Shown: positions 1 to 5,632, counted from the first letter of the stretch. The stretch is 5,632 nucleotides of DNA from RYN-428 sp035648595 (GCA_035648595.1 DASRLH010000310.1:1-5632), one strand, 5' to 3'. The notes: generated from the sequence alone by a model not told the origin. Made by a program: numbers and translations.

Positions 1-79
1 ACGCTTTGCTTCTATTCACGAGGATGACCTCCCACATGCGGTAACCGGCGGCCACCAGGCCACCACTTAATCCGCTCAT
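1..79 (-). CDS. Possible 5' end of a divergent gene, cut by the window edge
   Basis: On the minus strand an ATG at 77-79 opens a frame of 26 codons without a stop, running off the left edge. The peptide contains GLVAAGYRMWEVILV, which has the alternating hydrophobic look of real protein and mostly G/C third bases. A GAGG (82-85 read on the minus strand as part of a GAGG-cat-CCTC palindrome, with the relevant GAGG at 89-92) lies about 9 nt upstream, a weak ribosome binding site. An AT-rich TATAGAAATAAAA stretch just upstream could belong to a promoter. I do not recognise the family, and 26 residues are too few to name it. The ATG directly abuts the TTG proposed as the start of the plus-strand ATP-grasp gene, which would be odd if both starts are right. 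Confidence 0.35.
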   Translation of the reverse strand, partial: MSGLSGGLVAAGYRMWEVILVNRSKA

Positions 80-1528
80 TTGAGGCATCCTCGCTTTTAT
101 TTCTATAGCCGACTCCCCCGGAGTACCGGGAGAGGGAGAAGCGATCCGACCGAACTACAGAAATTTGACGAACGAGAGGCGGCGTTTTCATCCGGCCCGT
201 CCAGGGATGTCGGCGCGGGCTCAGTCGGTGCGGCGCCCGTCCGATCCAAAAGCGGCGCTGATCTTCCGTCGGTTGTGCTCTTGGGCGGCGAAGCCAACGC
301 ACTTTCCGTGGCCCGCGATCTGGGGCGGATGGGCGTGAAGGTTTATGCGGTGGGGGATGCCGATTCATGCGTGCGGCGGTGCCGGTATTGCCGATGGGTT
401 GATCCGTCGCCGGCGACATCCGATGAGGAATCCTGGGCGCGGTTTCTTCTGGGCGATTCCTCCGATTTTCTGCATGGCGCGGCGGTGCTGGCGTGCAGCG
501 ACGCCGGGCTTCGCGTGCTGGCCGAGCATCGCTATGAGCTGGCGTCGCGTTATTTGCTTGATGAATCAAACCTCGCCGCACAGATCGCGGTGCTGGACAA
601 GCTGACAACGTACAAACAGGCGGCAGCGGCCGGCGTGGCCGCGCCGGGATTCTGGGAAGCCGGGACTCGGCAACAGGTTTTGGAACTGAAAGACCGGCTC
701 GTGTTTCCGTTGATGATCAAGCCGCGCCTTTCGCACTTATTCGAGGCGCGATTCGGGCGCAAGCATGTGATCGCAGCGGATTTCACCGCGCTTCTGGACG
801 CCTATGACACCGCGAGCGCGGCCGGCATGGACGTCCTGTTGATGGAATGGGTGCCCGGCGGCGACGAGCGGCTGTGCAGCTACTATACATACCTTGACGA
901 GAAGAGCACGCCGTTGTTCCATTTCACCAAGCGCATCATCCGCCGATATCCGGTCGGCATGGGGGCGGCATGCTATCACATCACCGATGCAATCCCGGAG
1001 TTGATCGAGCCGGCCAACCGCTTGTTCCGCCACGTCGGCCTGCGCGGTCTGGCGAATGTCGAGTTCAAACACGACCCGCGCGATGGGCAATACAAGCTGA
1101 TCGAATGCAACGCCCGCTTCACCGCTTCCAACGGCCTTGTATCCGCCAGCGGAGTGAACCTGGCGGCGTTTGTTTACAACCGGATCATTGGCCGGCCCGC
1201 ACCCCCGCCGCACCATTTCAAGACGGGCATGAGGCTGTGGGATCCGGTGCGCGACTACTGGTCGTTTGGCGAACTACGGGCAGCGGGCGATCTCACGCTT
1301 GCCGGCTGGATCAAAAGCATCCTGCATCGCCAGACATTTCAGTACTTGTGGACATCCGACCCGCTTCCAGCCCTGGCGCGGCTCTTCAAGCCATTGCGGC
1401 GCCGGCTCAGAAGCGGCAGCCGGCCCGTTGGGTCGAATGCGCCAGGTTATCCTATTGGTGCCGAAGTTGTCCGGCTCAATCCAGCCAGTCCTTCTTCTTC
1501 AATCTCTCGGGCACATATTCCTCGGTGA
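80..1528 (+). CDS. ATP-grasp carboligase-like protein (COG3919-type)
   Basis: Probable ATP-dependent carboxylate-amine/thiol ligase of the ATP-grasp superfamily, resembling the group called predicted ATP-dependent carboligases. These activate a carboxylate as an acyl-phosphate and join it to a nucleophile; the substrates of this group are not established, and some members lie in polysaccharide clusters. Numbered from TTG80, a Rossmann-like pre-ATP-grasp domain begins near residue 62 (VVLLGGEANALS). The ATP-grasp core follows: DKLTTYK with K174, FPLMIKPRLSH with K214, the LLMEWVPGGDERL hinge region with E256, and the metal-binding end GLANVEFK (E328) plus LIECNARF (E342, N344). The residues after about 440 are basic then Ser/Pro-rich and look unconserved. 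The start is doubtful: an in-frame TAA lies at 68-70, TTG80 has no Shine-Dalgarno, and the next in-frame start, GTG at 275, would cut into the first beta strand. Residues 1-60 are low-complexity and their first half uses codons (aga, cga, cta) that look less typical. The family call is firm; the start and substrate are not. Confidence 0.88.
   Translation: MRHPRFYFYSRLPRSTGRGRSDPTELQKFDEREAAFSSGPSRDVGAGSVGAAPVRSKSGADLPSVVLLGGEANALSVARDLGRMGVKVYAVGDADSCVRRCRYCRWVDPSPATSDEESWARFLLGDSSDFLHGAAVLACSDAGLRVLAEHRYELASRYLLDESNLAAQIAVLDKLTTYKQAAAAGVAAPGFWEAGTRQQVLELKDRLVFPLMIKPRLSHLFEARFGRKHVIAADFTALLDAYDTASAAGMDVLLMEWVPGGDERLCSYYTYLDEKSTPLFHFTKRIIRRYPVGMGAACYHITDAIPELIEPANRLFRHVGLRGLANVEFKHDPRDGQYKLIECNARFTASNGLVSASGVNLAAFVYNRIIGRPAPPPHHFKTGMRLWDPVRDYWSFGELRAAGDLTLAGWIKSILHRQTFQYLWTSDPLPALARLFKPLRRRLRSGSRPVGSNAPGYPIGAEVVRLNPASPSSSISRAHIPR
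117..130. repeat. Short GC-rich hairpin, CCCGG-AGTA-CCGGG
   Basis: A perfect 5-bp inverted repeat with a 4-base loop lies in the poorly conserved 5' part of the ATP-grasp reading frame and upstream of the possible divergent gene. It is followed on the plus strand by a purine-rich run (GGGAGAGGGAGAAG). If the true ATP-grasp start is farther downstream, this would be leader or operator DNA. It is short enough to be chance. Confidence 0.25.
1401..1424. repeat. Inverted repeat near the 3' ends of the convergent genes
   Basis: GCCGGCT (1401-1407) and AGCCGGC (1418-1424) form a perfect 7-bp stem with a 10-base loop. It lies inside the ATP-grasp gene and about 50 bases past the stop of top6A on the minus strand. 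It is the only clear stem in the place where a top6A terminator would be expected. No T-run follows on either strand, so it is not a standard intrinsic terminator; it could stabilise the 3' end of the top6 mRNA or be a by-product of GC-rich codons. Confidence 0.3.
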
Positions 1529-2636
1529 CGTAGCTGATGTCCTTGGTGATGAGCGATTCGACTTCCATTTTGAAGCCGTTGCTCACCATCTTGGCGATTT
1601 CCTTTTGCCAGCCCTTGTGGTCCTTGAACCAGGGATATTTGGCGATTTCGTCGGCACGTTTGATGTCGTTGTCTTTCAGGTCGATTTTCACCGCGTCGCT
1701 CAGGCCGCACGCTTCGTAGTCCTTGGCGCGGATGCCAAGGAATTTTGCCTGGGGGATCGCGAGGCGCGATGACTCGAACGCCAGCGAGATCGAGCCTTGC
1801 TTGATGACCGAATAGATGTAATGCCCCCAGGGATCGCAATCCAGCAGGCAGATGATGGGTAGCTTCAGCTCCTCGCTGAAGCGTTGCAGGAGACGTCGGC
1901 AGCCGCGCGGGGGTTGGCCGGCGCCATGCGTCAGGATGCAATTGTTGCTTTCCCAAAAGCGGTCTTCGTTGAACCGGTTCCAGACCGTGCCCTTTTCAAC
2001 ATGCAGCACGAAATCGGCCTCGCATTTCTTGAACTGAATGATGTCCGGCTCGACGATCGACGGGATCGCGTATCCGCCGGAGCCCATTCGCCGGCAATCA
2101 ATTTCGTCGCCCTTGTCCACGACCGTGAGATTGCCGACCATCGCCCCGCGGTTCTCGGCGAAGATATGCAATTCCTCCCGCAACGAACCCAGGGCGACCT
2201 CCAAATCCTCCAGAATCGGATCGGATTCATCCTGGTCCTCAAAGGTGTTTTCCTTTGTGCCGTCGATGGTGTGCTTGGCCTTGTAGAACACGCCTCGCAG
2301 GCTCGACGTTTTCTCCGCCTCGATCAGTTCCTTGATCGTGCTCCCGTGGAGCATGGTCTGCATGAACTGCTTGGCCTGCCCGAGGTTGAACAGCTCGCGG
2401 CTGGACTTGGCGTCGCCCATCTGAAGAATGCCGCGCTTTTTATTCCAGAGCGTGTTGGACCGCGTGCGCGCGGGAATGGCGACGGCAATGTCCTTGCCCT
2501 TGAACGCCCGGCCCGCCACGTCGTCGGCAAGCGTCACGATCTTATTGAGCGTCGCCTTGTCGCGCTCCTGAATGCGCTTGTTGATGCGATCCGCCTCGGC
2601 GGCGGACATGCTGTCGGTTTTGCGTTGTTTGGCCAT
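1476..2636 (-). CDS. top6A: DNA topoisomerase VI subunit A (Spo11-like)
   Basis: Catalytic DNA-cleaving subunit of type IIB topoisomerase VI; with Top6B it forms an A2B2 enzyme that makes a transient double-strand break through a 5'-phosphotyrosyl link. Numbered from ATG 2636 (386 aa, about the usual family length), the winged-helix (CAP-like) domain spans roughly 45-135 and carries the catalytic tyrosine, Y118, in TSSLRGVFYKAKHT, matching the RDIFY context of Spo11. The Toprim domain follows with E214 (VEKGTVWNRF) and D266/D268 (LLDCDPWGHYIYS), the magnesium ligands. The family segments SDPILEDLE, IKQGSISLAFES, KYPWFKD and YVTEEYVPE are all present, so the protein is full length. ATG 2636 is chosen because GGGAG (2643-2647) sits 6 nt upstream; an in-frame GTG at 2699 would add 21 Pro-rich residues but lacks a ribosome binding site. 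It is the last gene of the top6B operon, 87 bp after the HicB-like gene and in the same frame. Its last 53 bases overlap the convergent ATP-grasp gene. Confidence 0.96.
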   Translation of the reverse strand: MAKQRKTDSMSAAEADRINKRIQERDKATLNKIVTLADDVAGRAFKGKDIAVAIPARTRSNTLWNKKRGILQMGDAKSSRELFNLGQAKQFMQTMLHGSTIKELIEAEKTSSLRGVFYKAKHTIDGTKENTFEDQDESDPILEDLEVALGSLREELHIFAENRGAMVGNLTVVDKGDEIDCRRMGSGGYAIPSIVEPDIIQFKKCEADFVLHVEKGTVWNRFNEDRFWESNNCILTHGAGQPPRGCRRLLQRFSEELKLPIICLLDCDPWGHYIYSVIKQGSISLAFESSRLAIPQAKFLGIRAKDYEACGLSDAVKIDLKDNDIKRADEIAKYPWFKDHKGWQKEIAKMVSNGFKMEVESLITKDISYVTEEYVPERLKKKDWLD

Positions 2637-2642
2637 ACGCTG

Positions 2643-2647
2643 CTCCC
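2643..2647 (-). promoter_or_regulatory. Shine-Dalgarno site deciding the top6A start
   Basis: GGGAG on the minus strand, 6 nt before ATG 2636. It favours this ATG over the in-frame GTG at 2699, before which no purine-rich site is seen, and means top6A can be translated independently of the HicB-like gene upstream. Confidence 0.7.
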
Positions 2648-2676
2648 ACGGTTCTATAGGTACATCCGGCAATGGG

Positions 2677-2697
2677 GGAGCCGCGAGTACGCGCTCC
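2677..2697 (-). other. Hairpin in the gap between the HicB-like gene and top6A
   Basis: The plus strand reads GGAG, a bulged C at 2681, CGCG, loop AGTA, CGCG, CTCC: an 8-bp stem with one bulge and a 4-base loop. In the mRNA it would lie about 30 nt ahead of the top6A ribosome binding site. No T-run follows on the minus strand, so it is not an intrinsic terminator. It could be an RNA processing or translation-tuning element that sets the Top6A to Top6B ratio; that role is inference. Confidence 0.35.
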
Positions 2698-2723
2698 ACG
2701 GCCGCAACAAATCCGGGTGGTGT

Positions 2724-3056
2724 TTACGCGGGTTGGTGCGCCCGCTGGTATTCCGCTATCTCTGCCGACAATTTTCGCGCCATCGACTGCATCGATTCCA
2801 GAGACAGTTCGTACGCGGGTCCGCGCGTCGCCGAACTCTGCTTCTTCTGAATCAATGCCTCCAACTCCGCAAGCTTTCGGCGGGTGTTTTTCATCTCTAC
2901 ATCACGGTCAACGCTCAGGCAGCCTTCGATCGCCTCATACAGATTCTGAAGCAACTCCTCGAAACTCTCGCCCTGTGTCGCGCAACCCGGAATCGAGGGC
3001 ACTTCCGCCCAAAATCCACCTTCTTCGGCCTCGTGAACGACTACTTTGATTTTCAT
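2724..3056 (-). CDS. HicB-family (UPF0150-like) protein, solitary
   Basis: Small protein of 110 residues. The N-terminal half is a clear HicB fold: a first strand MKIKVVVHE, then GGFWAEVPSIPGCATQGES (residues 13-31) and the helix FEELLQNLYEAIEGCL. HicB proteins have a degenerate RNase H-like fold and usually neutralise the small RNase HicA, often also binding DNA. Here residues 51-110 are not a recognisable ribbon-helix-helix or HTH domain but a charged, helix-prone extension with two heptad-like stretches (about 54-72 and 85-104). No HicA-like gene is seen on either side. The gene starts 15 bp after the top6B stop, with only a weak GGCGGT ahead of its ATG, so translation may be coupled to top6B. 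The TAA stop is in frame with top6A downstream. Family assignment is good; an antitoxin role is not shown, and an adaptor or regulator of Topo VI is only a possibility. Confidence 0.85.
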   Translation of the reverse strand: MKIKVVVHEAEEGGFWAEVPSIPGCATQGESFEELLQNLYEAIEGCLSVDRDVEMKNTRRKLAELEALIQKKQSSATRGPAYELSLESMQSMARKLSAEIAEYQRAHQPA

Positions 3057-3071
3057 GACATACCGCCGGTC

Positions 3072-5264
3072 TTAAAACAGTTCACCATCGCGAGGCGCCG
3101 CCCGCTTCGCTTTCGACGGCCTTGATGGCAGTTTAATTATATCGTCGTCGGCGGATGGAACAGAGTCGGCCGATGCACTATCTGCCGCCCCCGCCTCATC
3201 CTCCTTCAAATGCGCCGCCCGGCTTTCCACCAGCACCACCGTTTCATCGTTCTTCAAGTCCTCATGCTCATCCTTCTTCACCATCCGGCCTTCTTCATCC
3301 AATTCGGCATCGGCGATGGCCGTCCGCTTGCGGGCCTCGGCGAGCAGCACCTCGTATAACTTCACCGCGTCGGTGCCGTTGATCGCGTTGATCGCCTTGC
3401 TGATCTCCCCGATATAGCGCTCGAAAACATCCCGCCGGGCCGATTCGCGCTGCATTTTTTGGCGCTTGCGCAGGTATGTCCCTAGCTTGCGACCGCAGAC
3501 CATCAACGCCAGTTTCATTTCCTTGCGGATCTCATCGTAGTCGGCAATCGCCTCCTTCGATTCGCTGGTGAACGGCACCCACACGCTGGCCAGATGAATC
3601 ATGATCACCAGCGGCCCCACCGGCAGCGCACCGCGCGGCTGGCTCAAATTGTAGTTGCGCCAACTCGTCTCCGTGCATCCCTTGAAGCTCGAACACGCCG
3701 ACTGCTGAAACAACAACGGCACCCGGTTGGCGAAGCGGATCACGCGGGCGGATTGATCCGCCGGCAACTCGCCGCCGAACGCGATGGCCGCCTCGATCTG
3801 GAACGGCCTGCCGCGGTAGACCGCCGGCTCGCGCGTCTCGGCGGTGTAGAACTCGGCCTTCACTCCCTTGAGCAATCCCGCCTGCAACTGGCGAATGCCG
3901 ATGGGCGCCAGGCAATCGGTCGGCGGGGCGGGCAGCCGCGCGGCCTCGAATTCCTTGAATAGCTTCTCGGCTTCCCCCGGCGACAGATCGCTGCACTTGG
4001 TGCGAGTGTGAACTCCAATCAGCTTGCAAAATTCCGACGCCTTGGACGGGCTGATTCGGCTGAACTGCTCCTGCAGAAAGTTGTAGAGCGTCCCGGTCTT
4101 GTTGGCCGCCTCGTAGTCCTTGAGCATCTGCAACAAAATGCCAAGTTCAATTCCCTTGGGATGCGGCTGAATTTCGTGCGTTTCCGGCGGCAACTGGTCG
4201 GTGCCGCGTGGGAAGAAGATGACGCCGGCCTTCTCGATGGTGGTGATCGTCGGATCGACCCCCGCCGGCGCGGATTCCGCCGCCGCCGCATGCGCCGCCT
4301 CTTGGCTCAGTTCCTGGGCCGGCGTGGCATCCTTCGACGCATTTCCCAACGGCAGATCATCCTGCTCCTCGGCGCTCTCCCGCGTGGGCCGCACAAACGT
4401 GATCCGCGCATGCGGATTGGCGATGGCCGTCAATTCCAGAAACTCATCAACGCTTCCCCGCCCCTTCTGATACCGGCCCTCCAACTCGATGCTAACGCTG
4501 GTGCCGGTCATGTAGTCTTCGGGATTGATAAACCCCGGATCGCGCGTGCCGGCGTTAATGCTCTTAAACCGCTGCGGCGGAAAATCCTCGGTCTCATCGT
4601 CCACCGTCACCTCGGCACGGTTGGTCTTGGTGTTCATCGCCAATTCGATGTGATGTGCCGGCTTTTTGCCATTGGGGCGGGTGTGGATGACCATCGGCTT
4701 ACCGGTGGTGATCAGCCCGTACATCCCCGCCGCGCTGATGCCGATGCCCTGCTGCCCCCGACTCATTTTCAGCCGATGAAACTTGCTGCCAAACAGCAGC
4801 CGCCCAAACACATTCTCCACCTGCTTGCGCACGATTCCCGGCCCATTGTCGATGACGGTAACGCGATACCGCGACTGCTTTGCGCTGGCGGCCCGATCGG
4901 GCTGAAGATCCTCGATCACCACCGAAACATTGGGCAAAATCCCCGCCTCCTCGCAGGCGTCCAGCGAGTTATCCACTGCCTCCTTCACGGTCGTGAGAAG
5001 GGCCTTGCGCGGGTTGTCAAATCCGAGCAGATGCCGGTTTTTGGCGAAGAACTCGCTGACGGCGATGTCCTTCTGCTTGGTCGCCATCGTCTCGGCGGTT
5101 TCCCGCCGGCGCGGGGGAGTCGCCGCCGTTAGCGTTTTCATGATCGGCGCTTTCATCCCGCCGGGTTGCGTCACGGAACTGGTCGATTCATTCATCTTTC
5201 GTCCGCTCCCAACTTCCTCCCCGCCTTGCGAAACACTCTCCGTCATCTCCATTAACTTGTCCAT
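3072..5264 (-). CDS. top6B: DNA topoisomerase VI subunit B (GHKL ATPase)
   Basis: ATPase subunit of topoisomerase VI; ATP binding dimerises it, closing the gate that captures the second duplex. Numbered from ATG 5264 (730 aa), the GHKL domain shows the N box KEAVDNSLDA (E95, N99, D102), the G1 box DNGPG (139-143), the G2 box RGQQGIG (169-175) and TGT (253-255). An H2TH region follows at about 377-447 (LYNFLQEQFSRISP), then the transducer domain (PPTDCLAPIG, FANRVPLLFQQ, PVGPLVIMIHLASVWVPF) with K570 in TSESKEA the likely switch lysine that contacts the gamma-phosphate. It is much longer than archaeal Top6B (about 530 aa): a Ser/Thr-rich N-terminal extension of about 60 residues, an Ala/Glu-rich insert at about 294-340 between the ATPase and H2TH regions, and a C-terminal tail from about 633 that is acidic and ends in a basic patch (SRPSKAKRAAPR). 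ATG 5264 is preferred because GAGGTG lies 5 nt upstream; ATG 5288 (738 aa) and ATG 5195 are alternatives. It is the first gene of the operon. Confidence 0.96.
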   Translation of the reverse strand: MDKLMEMTESVSQGGEEVGSGRKMNESTSSVTQPGGMKAPIMKTLTAATPPRRRETAETMATKQKDIAVSEFFAKNRHLLGFDNPRKALLTTVKEAVDNSLDACEEAGILPNVSVVIEDLQPDRAASAKQSRYRVTVIDNGPGIVRKQVENVFGRLLFGSKFHRLKMSRGQQGIGISAAGMYGLITTGKPMVIHTRPNGKKPAHHIELAMNTKTNRAEVTVDDETEDFPPQRFKSINAGTRDPGFINPEDYMTGTSVSIELEGRYQKGRGSVDEFLELTAIANPHARITFVRPTRESAEEQDDLPLGNASKDATPAQELSQEAAHAAAAESAPAGVDPTITTIEKAGVIFFPRGTDQLPPETHEIQPHPKGIELGILLQMLKDYEAANKTGTLYNFLQEQFSRISPSKASEFCKLIGVHTRTKCSDLSPGEAEKLFKEFEAARLPAPPTDCLAPIGIRQLQAGLLKGVKAEFYTAETREPAVYRGRPFQIEAAIAFGGELPADQSARVIRFANRVPLLFQQSACSSFKGCTETSWRNYNLSQPRGALPVGPLVIMIHLASVWVPFTSESKEAIADYDEIRKEMKLALMVCGRKLGTYLRKRQKMQRESARRDVFERYIGEISKAINAINGTDAVKLYEVLLAEARKRTAIADAELDEEGRMVKKDEHEDLKNDETVVLVESRAAHLKEDEAGAADSASADSVPSADDDIIKLPSRPSKAKRAAPRDGELF

Positions 5265-5269
5265 CCCTG

Positions 5270-5275
5270 CACCTC
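5270..5275 (-). promoter_or_regulatory. Shine-Dalgarno site favouring top6B start at 5264
   Basis: GAGGTG on the minus strand lies 5 nt before ATG 5264. The ATG at 5288 has only GGAG at a longer 10-nt spacing, and the ATG at 5195 has GGGAG also at 10 nt. The choice changes only the non-conserved N-terminal extension. Confidence 0.6.
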
Positions 5276-5357
5276 GCAATCGGGCCATCGGGTTTCAACT
5301 CCACATACTTGGTTATCGGTCCTGGCCTCCCGATTTCTTGACCCGCTTTGTTTGGAT

Positions 5358-5386
5358 ATTGTACGGTATTCGCGAACCCAATTCCA
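5358..5386 (-). promoter_or_regulatory. Candidate promoter of the top6B-hicB-like-top6A operon
   Basis: On the minus strand a good -10 box, TACAAT (5358-5363, five of six bases matching the sigma70 consensus), follows a weak -35 box, TGGAAT (5381-5386, three of six), with a 17-bp spacer. Transcription would begin near 5351, giving a leader of roughly 60-90 nt depending on the top6B start. The position is right, but the weak -35 and unknown sigma preferences of the host limit confidence. Confidence 0.4.
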
Positions 5387-5403
5387 CCCCTGCAGGAGCA
5401 TTC

Positions 5404-5418
5404 ATCATCTTGGATGAT
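5404..5418. repeat. Perfect 6-bp inverted repeat, possible operator
   Basis: ATCATC-ttg-GATGAT forms a perfect dyad with a 3-base centre. It lies 17 bp upstream of the candidate -35 box of the top6 operon, centred near -60 from the expected start, where an activator could bind. It may equally be chance. Confidence 0.3.
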
Positions 5419-5522
5419 CTGTGCAACTCTTATTTACGTCTGTCACCTTATCTGCGTCCGGCGCATAATCCTGCCCGCGCCACGCTCCAAAATGTTAATA
5501 CCGTTCGGCTCGCCGGTTGCTT

Positions 5523-5632
5523 TTATTGTTGTGGAACTGTATCGGGGCTGACAGGTGTGGGTAAGGGCGGGAGAGCGGGCGGGAGCGGCTGGAATTGGGG
5601 CGAACAGCGCGCAGCATCAACGCGGAGTGACC
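5523..5632 (-). CDS. Possible C-terminal tail of a gene entering from the right edge
   Basis: One minus-strand frame is open from the window edge to a TAA at 5523-5525 and would encode a Pro-rich tail (QPLPPALPPLPTPVSP) ending in QQ. A second minus-strand frame is open as well, to a TAA near 5488, and gives an Arg/Pro-rich peptide. The proline codons come from the same C-rich strand as the G-quadruplex motif, so base composition alone could explain both. I cannot name a family. Confidence 0.18.
   Translation of the reverse strand, partial: SLRVDAARCSPQFQPLPPALPPLPTPVSPDTVPQQ
5559..5583 (+). other. G-quadruplex-type motif, five GGG runs
   Basis: GGG runs at 5559-5561, 5565-5567, 5569-5571, 5577-5579 and 5581-5583 are separated by loops of 3, 1, 5 and 1 bases, fitting the G3N1-7 rule with one run to spare. 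It lies about 200 bp upstream of the candidate top6 promoter. Whether it folds in the cell is unknown. Confidence 0.45.

Larger units (their letters stand above)
5289..5632. other. Gene-poor region upstream of the top6 operon
   Basis: This 344-bp stretch holds no convincing complete gene. A 67-codon plus-strand frame (from a TTG near 5348 to 5551) has no ribosome binding site and Cys/Ile-rich, non-protein-like content. The part next to top6B is less GC-rich than the genes and contains the promoter candidate and inverted repeat listed separately. The last 80 bases are strongly G-rich on the plus strand. No tRNA or clear terminator was seen. Confidence 0.6.

Noticed and set aside
50..65. Tandem direct repeat GGCCACCA x2.
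   Set aside because: Only two 8-bp copies; too short to mean an array, attachment site or iteron.
316..393. CxxxCxxC pattern (C97, C101, C104) in the ATP-grasp protein, like a radical SAM iron-sulfur motif.
   Set aside because: It lies in the Rossmann-like pre-ATP-grasp domain, no other radical SAM features follow, and the remainder of the protein is a clear ATP-grasp fold; likely chance in an Arg/Cys-rich loop.
12..608. 198-codon minus-strand frame opposite the 5' part of the ATP-grasp gene.
   Set aside because: Pro/Arg/His-rich shadow of the ATP-grasp gene; the different minus-strand frame starting at 79 looks more like protein.
1401..1424. Intrinsic terminator for top6A.
   Set aside because: The stem is real but no T-run follows on either strand, so only an inverted repeat is reported.
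2637..3071. A complete HicAB toxin-antitoxin pair.
   Set aside because: No HicA-like double-stranded-RNA-binding fold or its catalytic histidine context is found in any frame on either side; only the HicB part is present.
1884..3125. 413-codon open frame on the plus strand opposite top6A and the HicB-like gene.
   Set aside because: It is antisense to conserved genes, has Arg/Leu/His-rich content without a recognisable domain, and is expected opposite GC-rich coding DNA.
4008..5132. 374-codon open frame on the plus strand opposite top6B.
   Set aside because: Same reason: it mirrors the codon bias of the GHKL and H2TH coding region and shows no family motif or ribosome binding site.
1..5632. 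CRISPR array, insertion sequence, tRNA or rRNA.
   Set aside because: No regularly spaced repeats, transposase-like frames, terminal inverted repeats or structured RNA signatures were seen.

Overview
The window carries a complete two-subunit type IIB DNA topoisomerase (topoisomerase VI) operon on the minus strand, facing a plus-strand ATP-grasp ligase gene. Topo VI is near-universal in archaea and plants but occurs in only a minority of bacteria. GC-rich coding sequence, Shine-Dalgarno-led starts and a bacterial-type ATP-grasp ligase suggest a bacterium. Planctomycetota is my best guess, from family knowledge and not from any marker in the window; archaea or another GC-rich bacterial phylum cannot be excluded.

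Layout, left to right. Bases 1-79 hold the possible first 26 codons of a minus-strand gene that runs off the left edge. Bases 80-1528 (plus) encode an ATP-grasp carboligase-like protein whose start is uncertain. Its 3' end overlaps the 3' end of the convergent top6A gene by 53 bp. On the minus strand, in transcription order, come top6B (from about 5264 to 3072), a solitary HicB-like gene (3056-2724) and top6A (2636-1476). The gaps are 15 bp and 87 bp, so the three are probably one transcript. Bases 5289-5632 have no convincing gene but hold a plausible promoter for the operon, a small perfect inverted repeat, a G-quadruplex-type G-run array and a possible tail of another minus-strand gene at the right edge.

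How the parts fit. Top6B supplies the GHKL ATPase, H2TH and transducer domains; Top6A supplies the catalytic tyrosine and the Toprim metal site. They should form an A2B2 enzyme that passes one duplex through another to relax and decatenate DNA. Key catalytic residues of both subunits are present, so the enzyme looks functional. The oddest feature is the HicB-family gene between the two subunit genes: no HicA toxin is visible, it has a helical C-terminal extension, and it shares the reading frame of top6A with only one TAA between them. The ATP-grasp gene appears unrelated in function.
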